This document shows, one piece after another, positions 35,510 through 45,787 of a DNA stretch of 64,000 bases (the first letter of the stretch is position 1; every line of letters starts with the position of its first letter). Location of the stretch: contig NC_091134.1 in NCBI RefSeq assembly GCF_041381155.1, forward strand, positions 7,701,255 to 7,765,254, given 5' to 3'. The translations under genes were made by a program, and so were the position numbers. A model generated the notes under the pieces. The model worked only from the letters and a program-made list of their open reading frames with translations, did not search any database and had not been told where the DNA came from. Origin of the DNA: Argopecten irradians. Lineage: Eukaryota > Mollusca > Bivalvia > Pectinida > Pectinidae.

Positions 35510-36886
35510 TCATTCCTCAGTAATAGGAGGAGGACACAGAACATCCTTGTTGGGATCTTTCACGCATGGCCGGATGCTTCTGTGAAGATACTTTGCCCTT
35601 GTCGAGAATGTCCCTACTGGTTCTTGTCTACTTGGCAAACCAGTTGGCACAGACTTCCCTCTCTTCAGTAGGCGTACTGTTAGTTCTGGCCCATCAGCAT
35701 CCTTCTTCACAACAACCTCACCTAGAAATGGGATACAAAAGATGTTTCTTGCTAGCCTAATTTTCCTCCATTTTGAATTATATGTCAATCACTAGTAAAT
35801 GATCACATCTTATTAAAAAATTTATAACACTAATTGCCTTGATTAATTAGATATTTATATATAACTTTTGAAATATACAATATTCATTGATGTTTAAAGA
35901 TTTTGTTTTTCATTCTTTTGCATTCTCGAGGCAGAAATAGGAGTTTGCTGTTCAGTTCACCAAAAGTAATCTGTAATATGTAAGTTGTTTATAACTAATA
36001 ACTCAATAAATTACAATATTAAGTACAGTAACAAGACACTGCTTAGGCCTATTATTCAATCAAAAAATTACAACATTCATACCTGGTTTTTCTGATGAAA
36101 ACTTGAAATGATGAAATGCCTGGATTCCAGGACTGCCCGAAACACTGGCTTGAAGAACTTCTTCCAGTCTCTCCACTGCCATTCTCCGTCCTGGCTCCCA
36201 TATAACACAACTCGGTTGTGCAAGGTTGAGCGTTCCACGGTGTGCTTTAAATCCTCCATGGAATCACAATCAGTTCGACGTATTGCCCGTCTAGCTAACC
36301 CAAACAAACTGTCAACCAAGCATCTTGCATGATAGGGTTTCATAAAATGTAAGTTGATTTCCTTATGAAGATTGTTGGCTACTCTCCACGAAAAATAACT
36401 GGTCATGATGTGGTTCTTGTTCTGTCCTCCACAATTGTCAGCATTCAAATGACAAACTTCTTCCCCTTCACCATGTCTATTAAAGAAGTCATCCAACATG
36501 GAAACAACAGAATTTGCAGAGTGGCTTTGCTGTCCATCCTCACCGATACTTTCCGATTCTCCAAAGACATAATTATGTTGTAGTGTCCTCCCGTCATTGC
36601 AAATTCCAAAAAAGTTCACCTTGAAGGGAGATAAAAAAAAATAGAGGGCACCTTCCTGTCTGCAGTGAGTCGGAAGTAAGACACTTTGAGCAAAGTCAAA
36701 TGTGTAATGTACGTTCCTCAAATTGGTAGAGCATGGGGTGATGGAGCCCTCTATTCTTGGTCGACCATCAAGTTCTTCTTTGGCAGCAACACAGACATTC
36801 CTGTAATGATCGCGCTCCCTCTGTGCCGACTTTATGTGATTACTGAATGCCTCTGTTGCTGACAACTTTTCCTCCTCGGTTCTGGC
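35510..36886 (-). CDS. DUF7869-type gene, two exons recognised
   Basis: Minus strand. The upstream exon (about 36886 to 36082) follows an acceptor tttacag and encodes a helical segment (EEEKLSATEAF, SAQRERDHYRNV), then VHYTFDFAQSVLLP, FFGICNDGR and the family hallmark HLNADNCGGQNKNHIM. After it come FGLARRAIRRTDCDS and DWKKFFKPVF. It ends at donor ccag|gtatga. The downstream exon (from about 35723, acceptor tttctag) encodes VVVKKDADGPELTVRLLKRG and ends at a TGA near 35510. The pattern matches the invertebrate family with domain DUF7869, whose acidic residues suggest a transposase-like nuclease fold (inference). Near 36125 the frame seems to shift by one base in a run of G, to HHFKFSSEKPG, the expected family ending; this may be a sequencing error or real decay. 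No start codon was found, so 5' exons are missing. Confidence 0.65.
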
Positions 36887-37024
36887 CTGTAAAATCAATA
36901 TATAACTTATAAGCCAGTCATAACTTTTGTAAAAAACACTCTAGTTTGCAAGTTTAGAAAATCTTAAGCTGATAGTAAAGTTTTTACAGCTGAACGACGT
37001 AACATCCTTATTTTCTAATAAAAA
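36887..37024. other. Putative intron of the DUF7869-type gene
   Basis: AT-rich sequence upstream (on the minus strand) of the acceptor at about 36887. No coding similarity seen. Confidence 0.4.
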
Positions 37025-37196
37025 ATGGCGGTGGCCGTGTGGTTAAGAACCCTCTATCTCTGGGTTGTGAGTACAAAACATGCGAAGCAGTTACCATGCA
37101 GATGGTTTTTCTCCGGGTACTTCGGCTTTCCTCCACCAAGAAACCTGGCACATCCTTAAATGACTGTTTAGGATGTTAAACTATTAAAATCAAAAC
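37025..37196 (+). mobile_element. V-SINE (RUDI-like), degenerate
   Basis: Starts with a tRNA-like A box (ggtggccgtgtggttaag), followed by a decayed B box. It then carries the conserved central V-domain wording tttttctccgggtacttcgg and ctttcctcc, and a tail related to that of the SINE at 42149-42365. V-SINEs of this type (RUDI) are widespread in molluscs. It is more diverged than the 42-kb copy. Confidence 0.7.
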
Positions 37197-37860
37197 TTTA
37201 ACAATGATGTTACAAATCTCAAATTCCACTGCTTACTTTTCATTTCCATTATTTTTTTAAAGCTTACATCTATTGGCTTGACAAATGAAGCAAATTAACA
37301 TATCTATAAGAAATTATAATAAAAAATGTATTAAAGACATTCACATTTATGGCATACATCTGTTCTTGGAGTCATAAATTTCACATGGGGAACAACTCTG
37401 TGCCAAATCGTGTTGAAAAAGGCAAATGAAAAATGTGTCATATATTTGATGTTTGTAGCATTTAACTTCGATTTATTTCTAAACCATTTTTTTTCACATG
37501 ACAAATTATATCTTTATATATTGTAATGAGGCTAATGGTTAAATCTAAAAGCAAAATATTCCAGGTAAGTACAGGGTCATTTAAGAACATGCGAGGATTA
37601 GGAAGTGCAGTACTGGGAGGGAAAAACCACAGACATACAGTCTGTAGCTAAAAATGCAACACTTATGTACCTTGATAAAAATAATAAACTAGTCAATTAT
37701 AAACAGAAGAAACATAAAACCTTTTTTTTTCAAATTAGCAAATGAATACTGAATGAGAATCACAATTACGAAATGATTTTGCATGCTGATTCAATTAAAT
37801 TATTAATAAATAAAAAAAAAAATCAATGATAACTATTTTACACAGATTTAAGTGATAGCA
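37197..37860. other. AT-rich non-coding stretch
   Basis: No gene or known repeat recognised; several A and T runs. Confidence 0.5.
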
Positions 37861-37981
37861 GTATTTCCAAAATATGCATGAGTGTATATCATACCTGCGA
37901 AATGTAGTTTCTGATAAAGCTCTGTTTTCATCTCCATATGCTTCAACATATTTCTAGTTGACAGAGATAAATGAAGGGTAA

Positions 37982-38000
37982 CCGCAATGCACTCTGGGAG
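37982..38000 (-). promoter_or_regulatory. ZNF143-like motif shared with the helicase promoter
   Basis: The minus strand carries the same 19-mer as upstream of the three helicase exons, inside about 60 bases of wider similarity (gtcggtaatcaatctc to cattacctctg in the helicase copies). It lies upstream, in minus-strand sense, of the DUF7869-type gene, and a short open stretch with a possible donor (cag|gtat at about 37895) follows it. It could be that gene's promoter or a transposed promoter fragment. Confidence 0.45.
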
Positions 38001-38030
38001 AGATTGGTCGGTAATTAGTATTACATAGGT

Positions 38031-38640
38031 CATGTAATAATGAAATTCATCACCAATATCGTTTGTATCACAAAAAGGACAAATTCTGTTTTGATATTCT
38101 ATATTAATCCACCTACCAGTTTCAACAATAAATTTATGGTTTCTTGTTCTTAATTTACACATTAATAATCTTTCGTTATCATTCAATAGTTCAAGATATT
38201 TTTCAAAATTAAACTCTTTTTTATATGTTCTTTAGCATACTGACATTGAAGAATGAAAAACGTCTTGATTCCATTTCTGTAAAAATTGGTCGTATAATAT
38301 TTGTTTAACTTGCGCTTTTATCCATTGTGGATTCAAGTTACTTTGCTGCAAGTTCCATATATATATAAGAGCACACTCATTTAAAATGGTTTTTTTATAA
38401 AAATTAAGTATGTAACTGCTTTGTTTTCGTTTGTAAATGCATATATACATAAATACATATACGTAATAAATGGTATAGCATATGATTTAATATAACATTC
38501 ATTTTATTCTCTTTAGATATCATCATAGTCGACCAGTAGTTAATCATCTTTATTTTTATATCAATAATAAGTGGTCTTGTACCCAATTCTCCATAAACCA
38601 TGTAGTTTGGTGTACTTTTCTTCAAACCAAGAAGTAGTTT
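38031..38640 (-). pseudogene. LINE C-terminal fragment
   Basis: Minus strand. The wording KKSTPNYMVYGELGTRPL, then LRTRNHKFIVETGRWINIE and CPFCDTNDIGDEFHY, is the C-terminal region, ending in a cysteine-containing segment, found in many molluscan LINE ORF2 proteins. It runs over more than one frame and stops abruptly near 38030, where the ZNF143-like segment begins. The RT core is absent. The exact clade is not assigned. Confidence 0.65.
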
Positions 38641-39680
38641 ACAAAATTTTAAATAAAATTCTATGATAGTAGAGTATAGTTTTCCTTTAGCTAGATGACT
38701 CTATGTCGCGGTACCATTTTTCAATAATCTTTGTTGAAGTTAAAAGTTAACGGCTTAAGTTAACCAGCCGATTCCAAACAGTACATAAAAAATTAATGGT
38801 AACTGCCTTCTAGCGTAGATAATAATACTTAAAAAAAAGAAAATAAATTAAAAGATCCACGACTGCTTGACCCGCGGGCAATTTTCACGGGTCGCTGCGC
38901 ATGTTACATGTCCCTGCGCGGTAGCAAATTAAGTCGGATACAATGGAGTTTGTTTTGACAGTGATTTTAGCATGAACTTGAATATATATTTCACTTTTCA
39001 TAACGTAGACAAAACGTACAATACAGTGTATTTAATTAAATAAATGCATGTCAGTTTGCATCATGCGTATTGTAACTGTATTCAAGACACGTGCATTTGA
39101 TATTTATTTGTGTCTTCCCTGTACGATACGACATATCATATAGAATTATAGTAGATTTTGTAATGTTCATTTTGAATATATAGCACTTGTTCCAAAATAT
39201 GCCTCAAATTATGTTGTGATATATATAAATCAGCCATTCAAGAAATGTACACAATTTCGTTAATCAAAACAGATTCCATAATATGCATAACTTCGACAAA
39301 TAATTTTGTTAATCAGCCATACAAGAAATGAACACAATTTCGTTAATCAAAACAGATTACGTAAGTTATCAGAAACATATTTATATATTATATTTATAAC
39401 GTAATAATCAATAAACTTGAAATACACAATATGTTAAAAAACATCAAATCTTTGTACAGTGTAGTTAAACTAAGACCGATTTCAAGGATCGCATGTGCTG
39501 TGCAACGTCCTTGCCGATTCCAACACAACCCTAATATGTCAGGAATTTTCAATAAGTTTATACAGTGAATGCAAACTTTGGAGAAAAAGAACTGTAAATA
39601 TAGTAACTGAAAACGATATATATTCGCTGTCGCCGTAGGGGGTCAATGAGAACAATAGGCAGTGGTATTTCCACGAAAAA
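38641..39680. other. AT-rich stretch with an 83-bp-period duplication
   Basis: No gene seen. A roughly 50-base segment (aatcagccat, caagaaatg, acacaatttcgttaatcaaa, acagatt) occurs at 39228-39280 and again at 39311-39360, differing at two or three bases. Confidence 0.6.
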
Positions 39681-39681
39681 A

Positions 39682-40110
39682 ATAACGCTTTCAAAACAAA
39701 ATAACGGTTCCAACGATACTTGTAACGTGGTCACGTTAATAATCACATGTTCTGTTGATGCTAACAAAGTTTCACATAAAAATCACGTAATATTCTGGCA
39801 ATAACATGGGAAACAAAATCATTAACAATCATTGCTGACACTAACACGTGAAATGAAATGAATAACAATGCAAAATAAATAATAACATCAGCCACTAAAA
39901 CTAACATCATTTAAAAAAGACAAACGCATGCAAAGATAGAGATAACACAGCAGCAAAAATATAACATGTGCTAGAAAATAATAACATGCTTTTAGTTAAG
40001 ATAACTAAAATTTTGATAATAACATTAAAACAGATATAACCAACATAAATATTTAAAAATCACGAATATGGTTAAAATAACAGTTTGAGAACGAAAATTA
40101 ACAGAACAGG
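39682..40110. repeat. Irregular series of TAAC-containing words
   Basis: Close to twenty words of the form ataacatg/ctaaca/attaaca occur in about 430 bases at an average spacing near 22 bases, with otherwise unrelated spacers. It is not a clean tandem repeat. It lies just upstream of the LTR end of element D, and may be inside its LTR. Confidence 0.4.
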
Positions 40111-40985
40111 GCTACCAGTGTAAGTGTTTGAATGTCAAGTCTCTTATAAGAGTTTGTGTGACTATGATTTGTTGTCTAATAAACATTTGAAGTTAGAACA
40201 TGGATTCGTTGATTCTTGACATGGTGTCAGAATCGGATTTAATCGACGCCTAGATATTGCCATCAAGGTTGAAAATAGCTGCGAATCGTCCTTAAAACCG
40301 ACTTTATCATGGCTATGTTTAGTTTGGCTGGCGAAGTCCCAAAGATGGACTGGAGTGCCGAAGATTTGGAGGCAGAATGGAAAGCTTTCAAACAGCACGT
40401 GGACTTTATGTTTACAGGCCCCTTGAAAGGAAAATCTGAAGTCGAAAAATGCAGTTACCTTATGATATGGGTTGGCGAGAAGGGAAGAAACATCTATACT
40501 ACATGGAACATGACAGAAGAAGAGGTAAAAAAGCTTAACTCTTATTATACAAACTTCGAAGCTTATGTAAAACCAAGGTCGAACATTATCTACAATAGAT
40601 ACAGATTCCAAACCAGAATGCAAATCATTGATAAGACATTTGAGCAGTTTGTAACAGACTTACAAATCAGAGTGAAATGAAAGACTGCCAATATAACGAG
40701 CTCCGAGAAGAAATGGTCAGAGACAGAATTGTAATAGGGATAAAAAAAAATCCGTGAGAAACTAATCGGCATAGGATTGGAATTGACTTTGGCTAAGGCT
40801 CTAGATGTTGTTAGAACATACCAAGTGTCACACAGTCAGGCAAAAACTATGTCTAGTAGTAGTAGCTCAACTACAGAAGTAAACGCGGTACGTAGACAGA
40901 ACTTTGGTAACAAGCAGAAAAAGAACAATGGATCACATGCTCGGACCTCGCGCAAAAATACACCACATACTGCAGTCTGGGTACA
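40111..40985 (+). mobile_element. Ty3/Gypsy element D, fossil: LTR end, primer site and gag
   Basis: An LTR end with polyadenylation signal (aataaa at about 40178) closes at cttgaca (40221), followed at once by tggtgtcagaatcgga, a primer-binding-site-like segment. Gag follows: AEWKAFKQHVDFMFTG, FEAYVKPRSNIIYNRYRF, TFEQFVTDLQIRVK, and LTLAKALDVVRTYQVS. The wording is that of the K02A2.6-like Gypsy group. The LTR start was not located. Similarity stops near 40975, exactly where the minisatellite begins. Broken; protease, RT and integrase are not found. Confidence 0.75.
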
Positions 40986-42148
40986 GTCTGGGATGTAAGT
41001 TATACATGTTGGATGTGACGGGTACAGTTAGGGATGTAAGTTATATACGTCGTACAGAACGGTTGCAGCCAAGGATGTGAGTTATATACATTGTATAGGA
41101 CGAGTACATTCAGGGATGTAAGTTATATACGTTGTATGTGACGGGTACAGCCAGGAATGTAAGGTATATATGTTGTATAGGACGGGTACAGTCTGGGATG
41201 TAAGTTATACATGTTGTATGTGACGGGTACAGTCAGAGAAGTAATTTAATTACGTTTGATAGTAAGGGTACAGTGAGGGGGGTAAGTAATATATGTTGTA
41301 TAGTACGGGTACAGTCAGAGATGTAAGTTATATATGTTGTGTAGCACGGGTACAGTAAGGGATGTAAGTTATATATGTTGTAGAGTACGGCTACAGTCAG
41401 AGATGTAAGTTATATGTGTTGTGTAGCACGGGTACAGTAAGGGACGTAAGTTATATATGTTGTATAGCACGGGTACAGTCAGGAATGTAAGTTATATACG
41501 TTCTAAAGCACGGGTACATTCAGGGATTTAAGTTATATGTGTTGTACAGCACGGGTACAGTCAGAAATGTAAGCTATACATGTTGTATGTGACGGGTACA
41601 CTCAGGGATGTGAGTTATATATGTTTTATATTACGAGTACAGTCAGGGATGTAAGTTATATATGTTCTACAGCACGGGTACAGTCAGAGATGTAAGTTAT
41701 TTACGTTGTATGTGACGGATACAGTCAGGGATGTGAGTTATATATGTTTTATATTACGAGTACAGTCAGGGATGAAAGTTATATATGTTGTATAGTACGG
41801 GTACAGTCAGAGATAAAAATTATATACATTGTATAGCACGGGTACAGACAGGGATGCACACTAAGTTATATACGTTCTACAGCACGGGTACAGTCAGAGA
41901 TGTAAATTATCTATGTTGTATAGCACGGGTACAGTCAGGGATGTAAGTTATATATGTTTGATAGTACGGTTACAGTCAGGGATGTAAGTTATATACGTTG
42001 TATGTTACGGGTACAGTCAGGGATGTAAGTTATATGTGCTGTGTAGCACGGGTACAGTCAGGGATGTAAGTTATATATGTTGTATAGCACGGGTACAGTC
42101 AGGGATGTAAGTTATATACGTTCTATAGCACGGGTACATTCAGGGATG
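40975..42148 (-). repeat. Large minisatellite array, reverse orientation
   Basis: Roughly 28 contiguous ~41-base units, the reverse complement of those at 13.9 and 19.8-29.8 kb. In plus-strand reading the core is gtacagtcagggatgtaagt followed by tatatatgttgtatagcacg. Divergence between units is mostly substitutions. Each well-conserved unit contains gtaagt. Confidence 0.95.
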
Positions 42149-42365
42149 TTTTGGTTTGTTTAGTTTTACGTCCTATTAACAGCCAGGGTCATGTAAGGAC
42201 GTGCCAGGTTTGTTGGTTGAGGAAAGCCGGAGTACCCGGAGAAAAACCATCGGTCAGCGGTCAGTACCTGGCAACTGCCCCACATGGGATTCGAACCCGC
42301 ATCCCAGAGGTGGAGGGCTTGTGGTATATGTCGGGACATCTTAACCACTCGGCCACCGCGGCCCC
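42149..42365 (-). mobile_element. V-SINE (RUDI-like), full length, in minisatellite
   Basis: Read on the minus strand, it begins ggggccgcggtggccgagtg (A box tggccgagtgg) and has a perfect B box ggttcgaatcc. It then carries the V-domain tttttctccgggtactccgg with ctttcctc, and ends ctggctgttaataggacgt plus an A-rich tail. Target duplication attcagggatg lies at 42138-42148 and 42366-42376. The tRNA head resembles a Ser/Leu-type tRNA but cannot form a functional tRNA with the fused body. Its near-consensus pol III boxes suggest it is young. Confidence 0.9.
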
Positions 42366-42495
42366 ATTCAGGGATGTAAGTTATATGTGTTGTATAGGAT
42401 GGGAACAGTCAAGGATGTAAGTTATATGTGTTGTACAGCACGGGTACAGTCAGAGATGTAAGTTATTAACGTTGTATGTCACGGGTACAGTAATG
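42366..42495 (-). repeat. Minisatellite array, last units
   Basis: About three further units after the SINE, ending near 42495 where LINE ORF1-like coding begins. Confidence 0.9.
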
Positions 42496-43389
42496 TCGCC
42501 CAGCGCGTGCGGAATGTCTCCAGCCCTATACAGACATACATCTAACATTCCAGCGCGCCTCGATAATGGCCAAAGTCATCATATACCTCCACCACCACCC
42601 TTGCCCCCGGTTCCTCCTCCAACAATGTACATCATCAAAGACCTGCACGATAGACTCTCGCAATAAGACCTAATTTTACCGAAATTGGAAGTGCTCGACA
42701 AAATAAATGAAAAAATGAGTAGTTTTGATGCATGTATCCGAAATTTCCAGCAGGAATTGACAGATGTCAGGCAAATTGCAGAGCTGAACAAACACACAAA
42801 CGACAAACAGGAAGAACACCATTATAGTTTGGAATCACGCGTATGTGAGTTGGAGAAAAAAAATGAAACTTTGTTGAATGAAAATCGCGACCTATCTGAA
42901 AATTTCCTGAGGCCACAAACGCAGTCTATGAAAAACAACCTACTACTCTCCGGGATACCAGATACTAATGATTAGACAGAGAACACTGAGAACACCGTGA
43001 ACAGTTTTTTGCGTGATACTTTAGAGTTGTAAAATGTAGATGAGATCGCGTTTGACAACGTACATCGCCTTAGACCGAGGAATGATCGAAAACCCCGTAC
43101 GATCGTTGCCAAGTTTTCTAAGTTCAATGACTTGGAGGAAGTCCTCAAAGCAGCGCCAAACAAACTGCGTGACAAACCCGAGATCAGCATCCAGCGGCAG
43201 TTCCCTCCAGAAATCGCGCGAAGACGCGGTGCACTGTACCCAATGATGAGGGAGCACAAGCGTCGTGGAAACAGGGCTGTGCTGAACTATGATACATTGT
43301 ACATAAATGGAAAGCCCCATCGAGCCCCGCCTCCCAGATACCCATCCACTGATCCACCACCACCTTCCGCAAGTGCTGACCGCCATTAG
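42496..43389 (+). pseudogene. LINE ORF1 (coiled coil and RNA-binding region)
   Basis: A single reading frame holds a proline-rich N terminus (PPPPPLPPVPPP), a long coiled coil (EVLDKINEKMSSFDACIRNF, ELEKKNETLLNENRDL), and an RNA-binding-like region (NNLLLSGIPD, IAFDNVHRLRPRNDRKPRTI, FPPEIARRRGALYPMM, YDTLYINGK). This is the layout of L1-like ORF1 proteins, which coat LINE RNA as trimers. Three in-frame stops (about 42664, 42973 and 43030) show decay. The upstream end is the minisatellite, so the 5' UTR is lost. Confidence 0.7.
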
Positions 43390-43410
43390 CGTCACGCGAC
43401 AAGAGGTAGG

Positions 43411-44885
43411 ATGACCGAGGACTTGAAATTTACTTTCTTAAACGTATGTGGTATAAGGTCAAAACTATTGTTACCAGAGTTTATTGATATTATAACGTCT
43501 AAAGAAAAACAAGCAGATTTTGTATATAATTTACAGTCTGAGAGCGGCAGCAAACTGCGCGATATAAATGACTTAATCGAGAAAATGCAAGAGTCCCCCA
43601 CACCAGTTTCGCAAGCTGATACGAATGATGTTGTGAATAGTCTTACAGACATATCTAAGAAAACGGCAAAAAATGTCCTGGGTACGAAACAGACGAGAAT
43701 AGGTACAAAATCAGTTACACTAGGGAAAGATCAACCATGGTTTACACGCGAATGCGCAAATAAAAGAAAGGAATTCCACGAAGCTAAAAAACGGTTCAAA
43801 ATCCTTAAAAATAATGAGAATCGTAAAAAGTTAATCAAGAAAAGTAGGGAATATAAAAAAAATAATAAATGCAAATTTTAGAAAGTTCCAAGAAAAAACT
43901 GAAAACGAAATGAGGAAAACCTCCATGTATGAACCGAAAGCATTCTGGGATATCTTAAATATAATTGATAAACTAGAAAATTCAACGAGAATTGACATGC
44001 CAATTACTGAGCTCCATGATTACTTTAGAAATTTAAATTTGAATCCTAATAATACTGAAGACGATTTTGAAATTCCAGTCTGGACTGACATACCTTTATA
44101 TGACAATATACTGAACGGTCCAATTATTAGCGAAGAAATAGTAGAGGCTGTTAAAAAATTAGATAATAATAAAGCGTGCGGAATTGATGATATATTTAAT
44201 GAATACATTAAAAGTACAATTAATGAAATGTTGTCCACATACCATAAACTTTTTAATATTGTATTGGACACAGGTATAATACCAGACAGTTGGAGCACTG
44301 GCATAATTAAGCCAATTTTTAAGAACAAAGGTGATCGTAAAGAATTAGATAATTACAGAGCTATAACGCTAGTCTCATGCTTGGGTAAAGTTTTTACGTC
44401 AATAATAAATTCAAGACTTCAAACACTGTCATATGAAATTAATCTTATTAGTTGCGCTCAGGCGGGCTTTAGAAAAGGACACTCGACCATAGATAATATT
44501 TTCATTTTACATGCTCTGACATCTTTGTATCTGGCTTCAGGTAAAAAGCTCTATTGTGCCTTTATTGATTTTAGGAAGGCCTTCGACTCGGTCTGGCGTA
44601 TAGGTTTATGAAAAATATTTATAAAAAAGTAACATAACTGGGAAGATATTTAATGTTTTATATGGTATGTATTCAAGCACTAGATCTTGTGTGAAAAATG
44701 GTAATGAAATGTCACAAATGTTCACCTCCAACATCGGTTTGAAACAAGGGGAAAATTGCTCTCCGTTTTTGTTTGCTCTGTATTTGAACGACTTAGAAAC
44801 GTTTTTTATTGAAAAAAATGTTGATTGTTTGTCTAAAATTTATGAACTGTGTCGCGACAATATTGAAATGTATGTTAAGCTGTTT
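43411..44885 (+). pseudogene. LINE ORF2: endonuclease scraps and reverse transcriptase
   Basis: It begins LKFTFLNVCGIRSKL, the start of an APE-type endonuclease, most of which is missing. It then runs through a basic linker (KDQPWFTRECANKRKEFHEA) into RT: KKLDNNKACGIDDIFNEYI, NKGDRKELDNYRAITLVSCL, AQAGFRKGHSTIDNIF, CAFIDFRKAFDSVW and IGLKQGENCSPFLFALYLND. The sequence ends in an attattatt tract where the YADD box would be expected. At least two frame changes occur. The C-terminal part is lost here; the minus-strand fragment at 38031-38640 is of the same general kind. Confidence 0.8.
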
Positions 44886-44889
44886 ATTA

Positions 44890-45780
44890 TTATTATTATT
44901 TTTTGTGGAAATTTTTTTGTTTTATTGGCCAGACTATTCTATCATAGAAACTGCCAGGGTTGGGGCCCTGGGGTCAGCCTCCTTACAAACAAATGTCCCC
45001 ACACACGAGGGCTCTCAATCATCACACACACATTCATTCCCACCGAAACACATTAACAACTCTCAACCCTTTCATTCTCAAGTACATAACTTACATATTC
45101 AACATCAACAAAACATTTATCCTGGCTCTCACTCAATCTGTTTCACACTATCTTTCTTTCATACATGTATGTTTACACAAACCAAAAAACATAGAGAGTA
45201 GATAAACAAAAAATAGGAATAAGTATGAAAATAACTGAATGATAAATTCATGAAAATAAATAGTTAATAAATAAATAAAATAAGTAAATTTATAAATGAA
45301 AAACAAATAAATAAATAAATAAGTAGTTATAATAATAATAATAAATAAAAAAAAAATAAACAAATAATAACAATAATTGGCATGGTTGATATAATTATAT
45401 ATAAATTAATTATAATTGGATTGATTGTAGATGGTTCAGACCCTCTCTGGTACAGATAACATGCATATATATATATATTATAACAGAAGAAAAAAAATTA
45501 CGTTTGCGCCGATTATGTGCACTGTATCTTGTATATATCACAAGTATAACATAATATAAATGACTGTTTATTACAGATGTATATCAGTTCTTAGACATAA
45601 ATACAGATTCATATAATTCCACTAATATTGAAGAAGGTTAAAAATTATTCAGATATCATCAAAACATAGTCATTTTAGCATACATAACAGGCGCACAGTG
45701 TTATTCATGTATTACTTTTAATTTACAAACATAAGAGGAAAGCACTCTGACATGGATATTTCATAAACTAGCTATATATA
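44890..45780. other. Spacer between two LINEs, simple repeats
   Basis: Non-coding. Contains (att)n at 44886-44903, (aaat)n-rich sequence at 45236-45350 and (ta)n near 45465-45480. Sequence from about 45480 to 45780 is probably the 3' UTR of the minus-strand LINE. Confidence 0.5.
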
Positions 45781-45787
45781 TAGGTAC

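Noticed and set aside
40309-40680. A stand-alone host gene of 123 residues
   Set aside because: The wording is Gypsy gag and it follows an LTR end and primer site; part of element D.
42270-42365. tRNA gene on the minus strand (good A and B boxes)
   Set aside because: The tRNA-like head is fused to the V-SINE body and tail with a target duplication around the whole; it is a SINE promoter, not a tRNA gene.
40975-42495. CRISPR-like repeat array
   Set aside because: Units of ~41 bases are contiguous with no unique spacers, no cas genes are present and the context is clearly eukaryotic, so this is a minisatellite.
45148-45363. 71-codon minus-strand ORF rich in Phe and Ile
   Set aside because: Product of an (aaat)n-type simple repeat.
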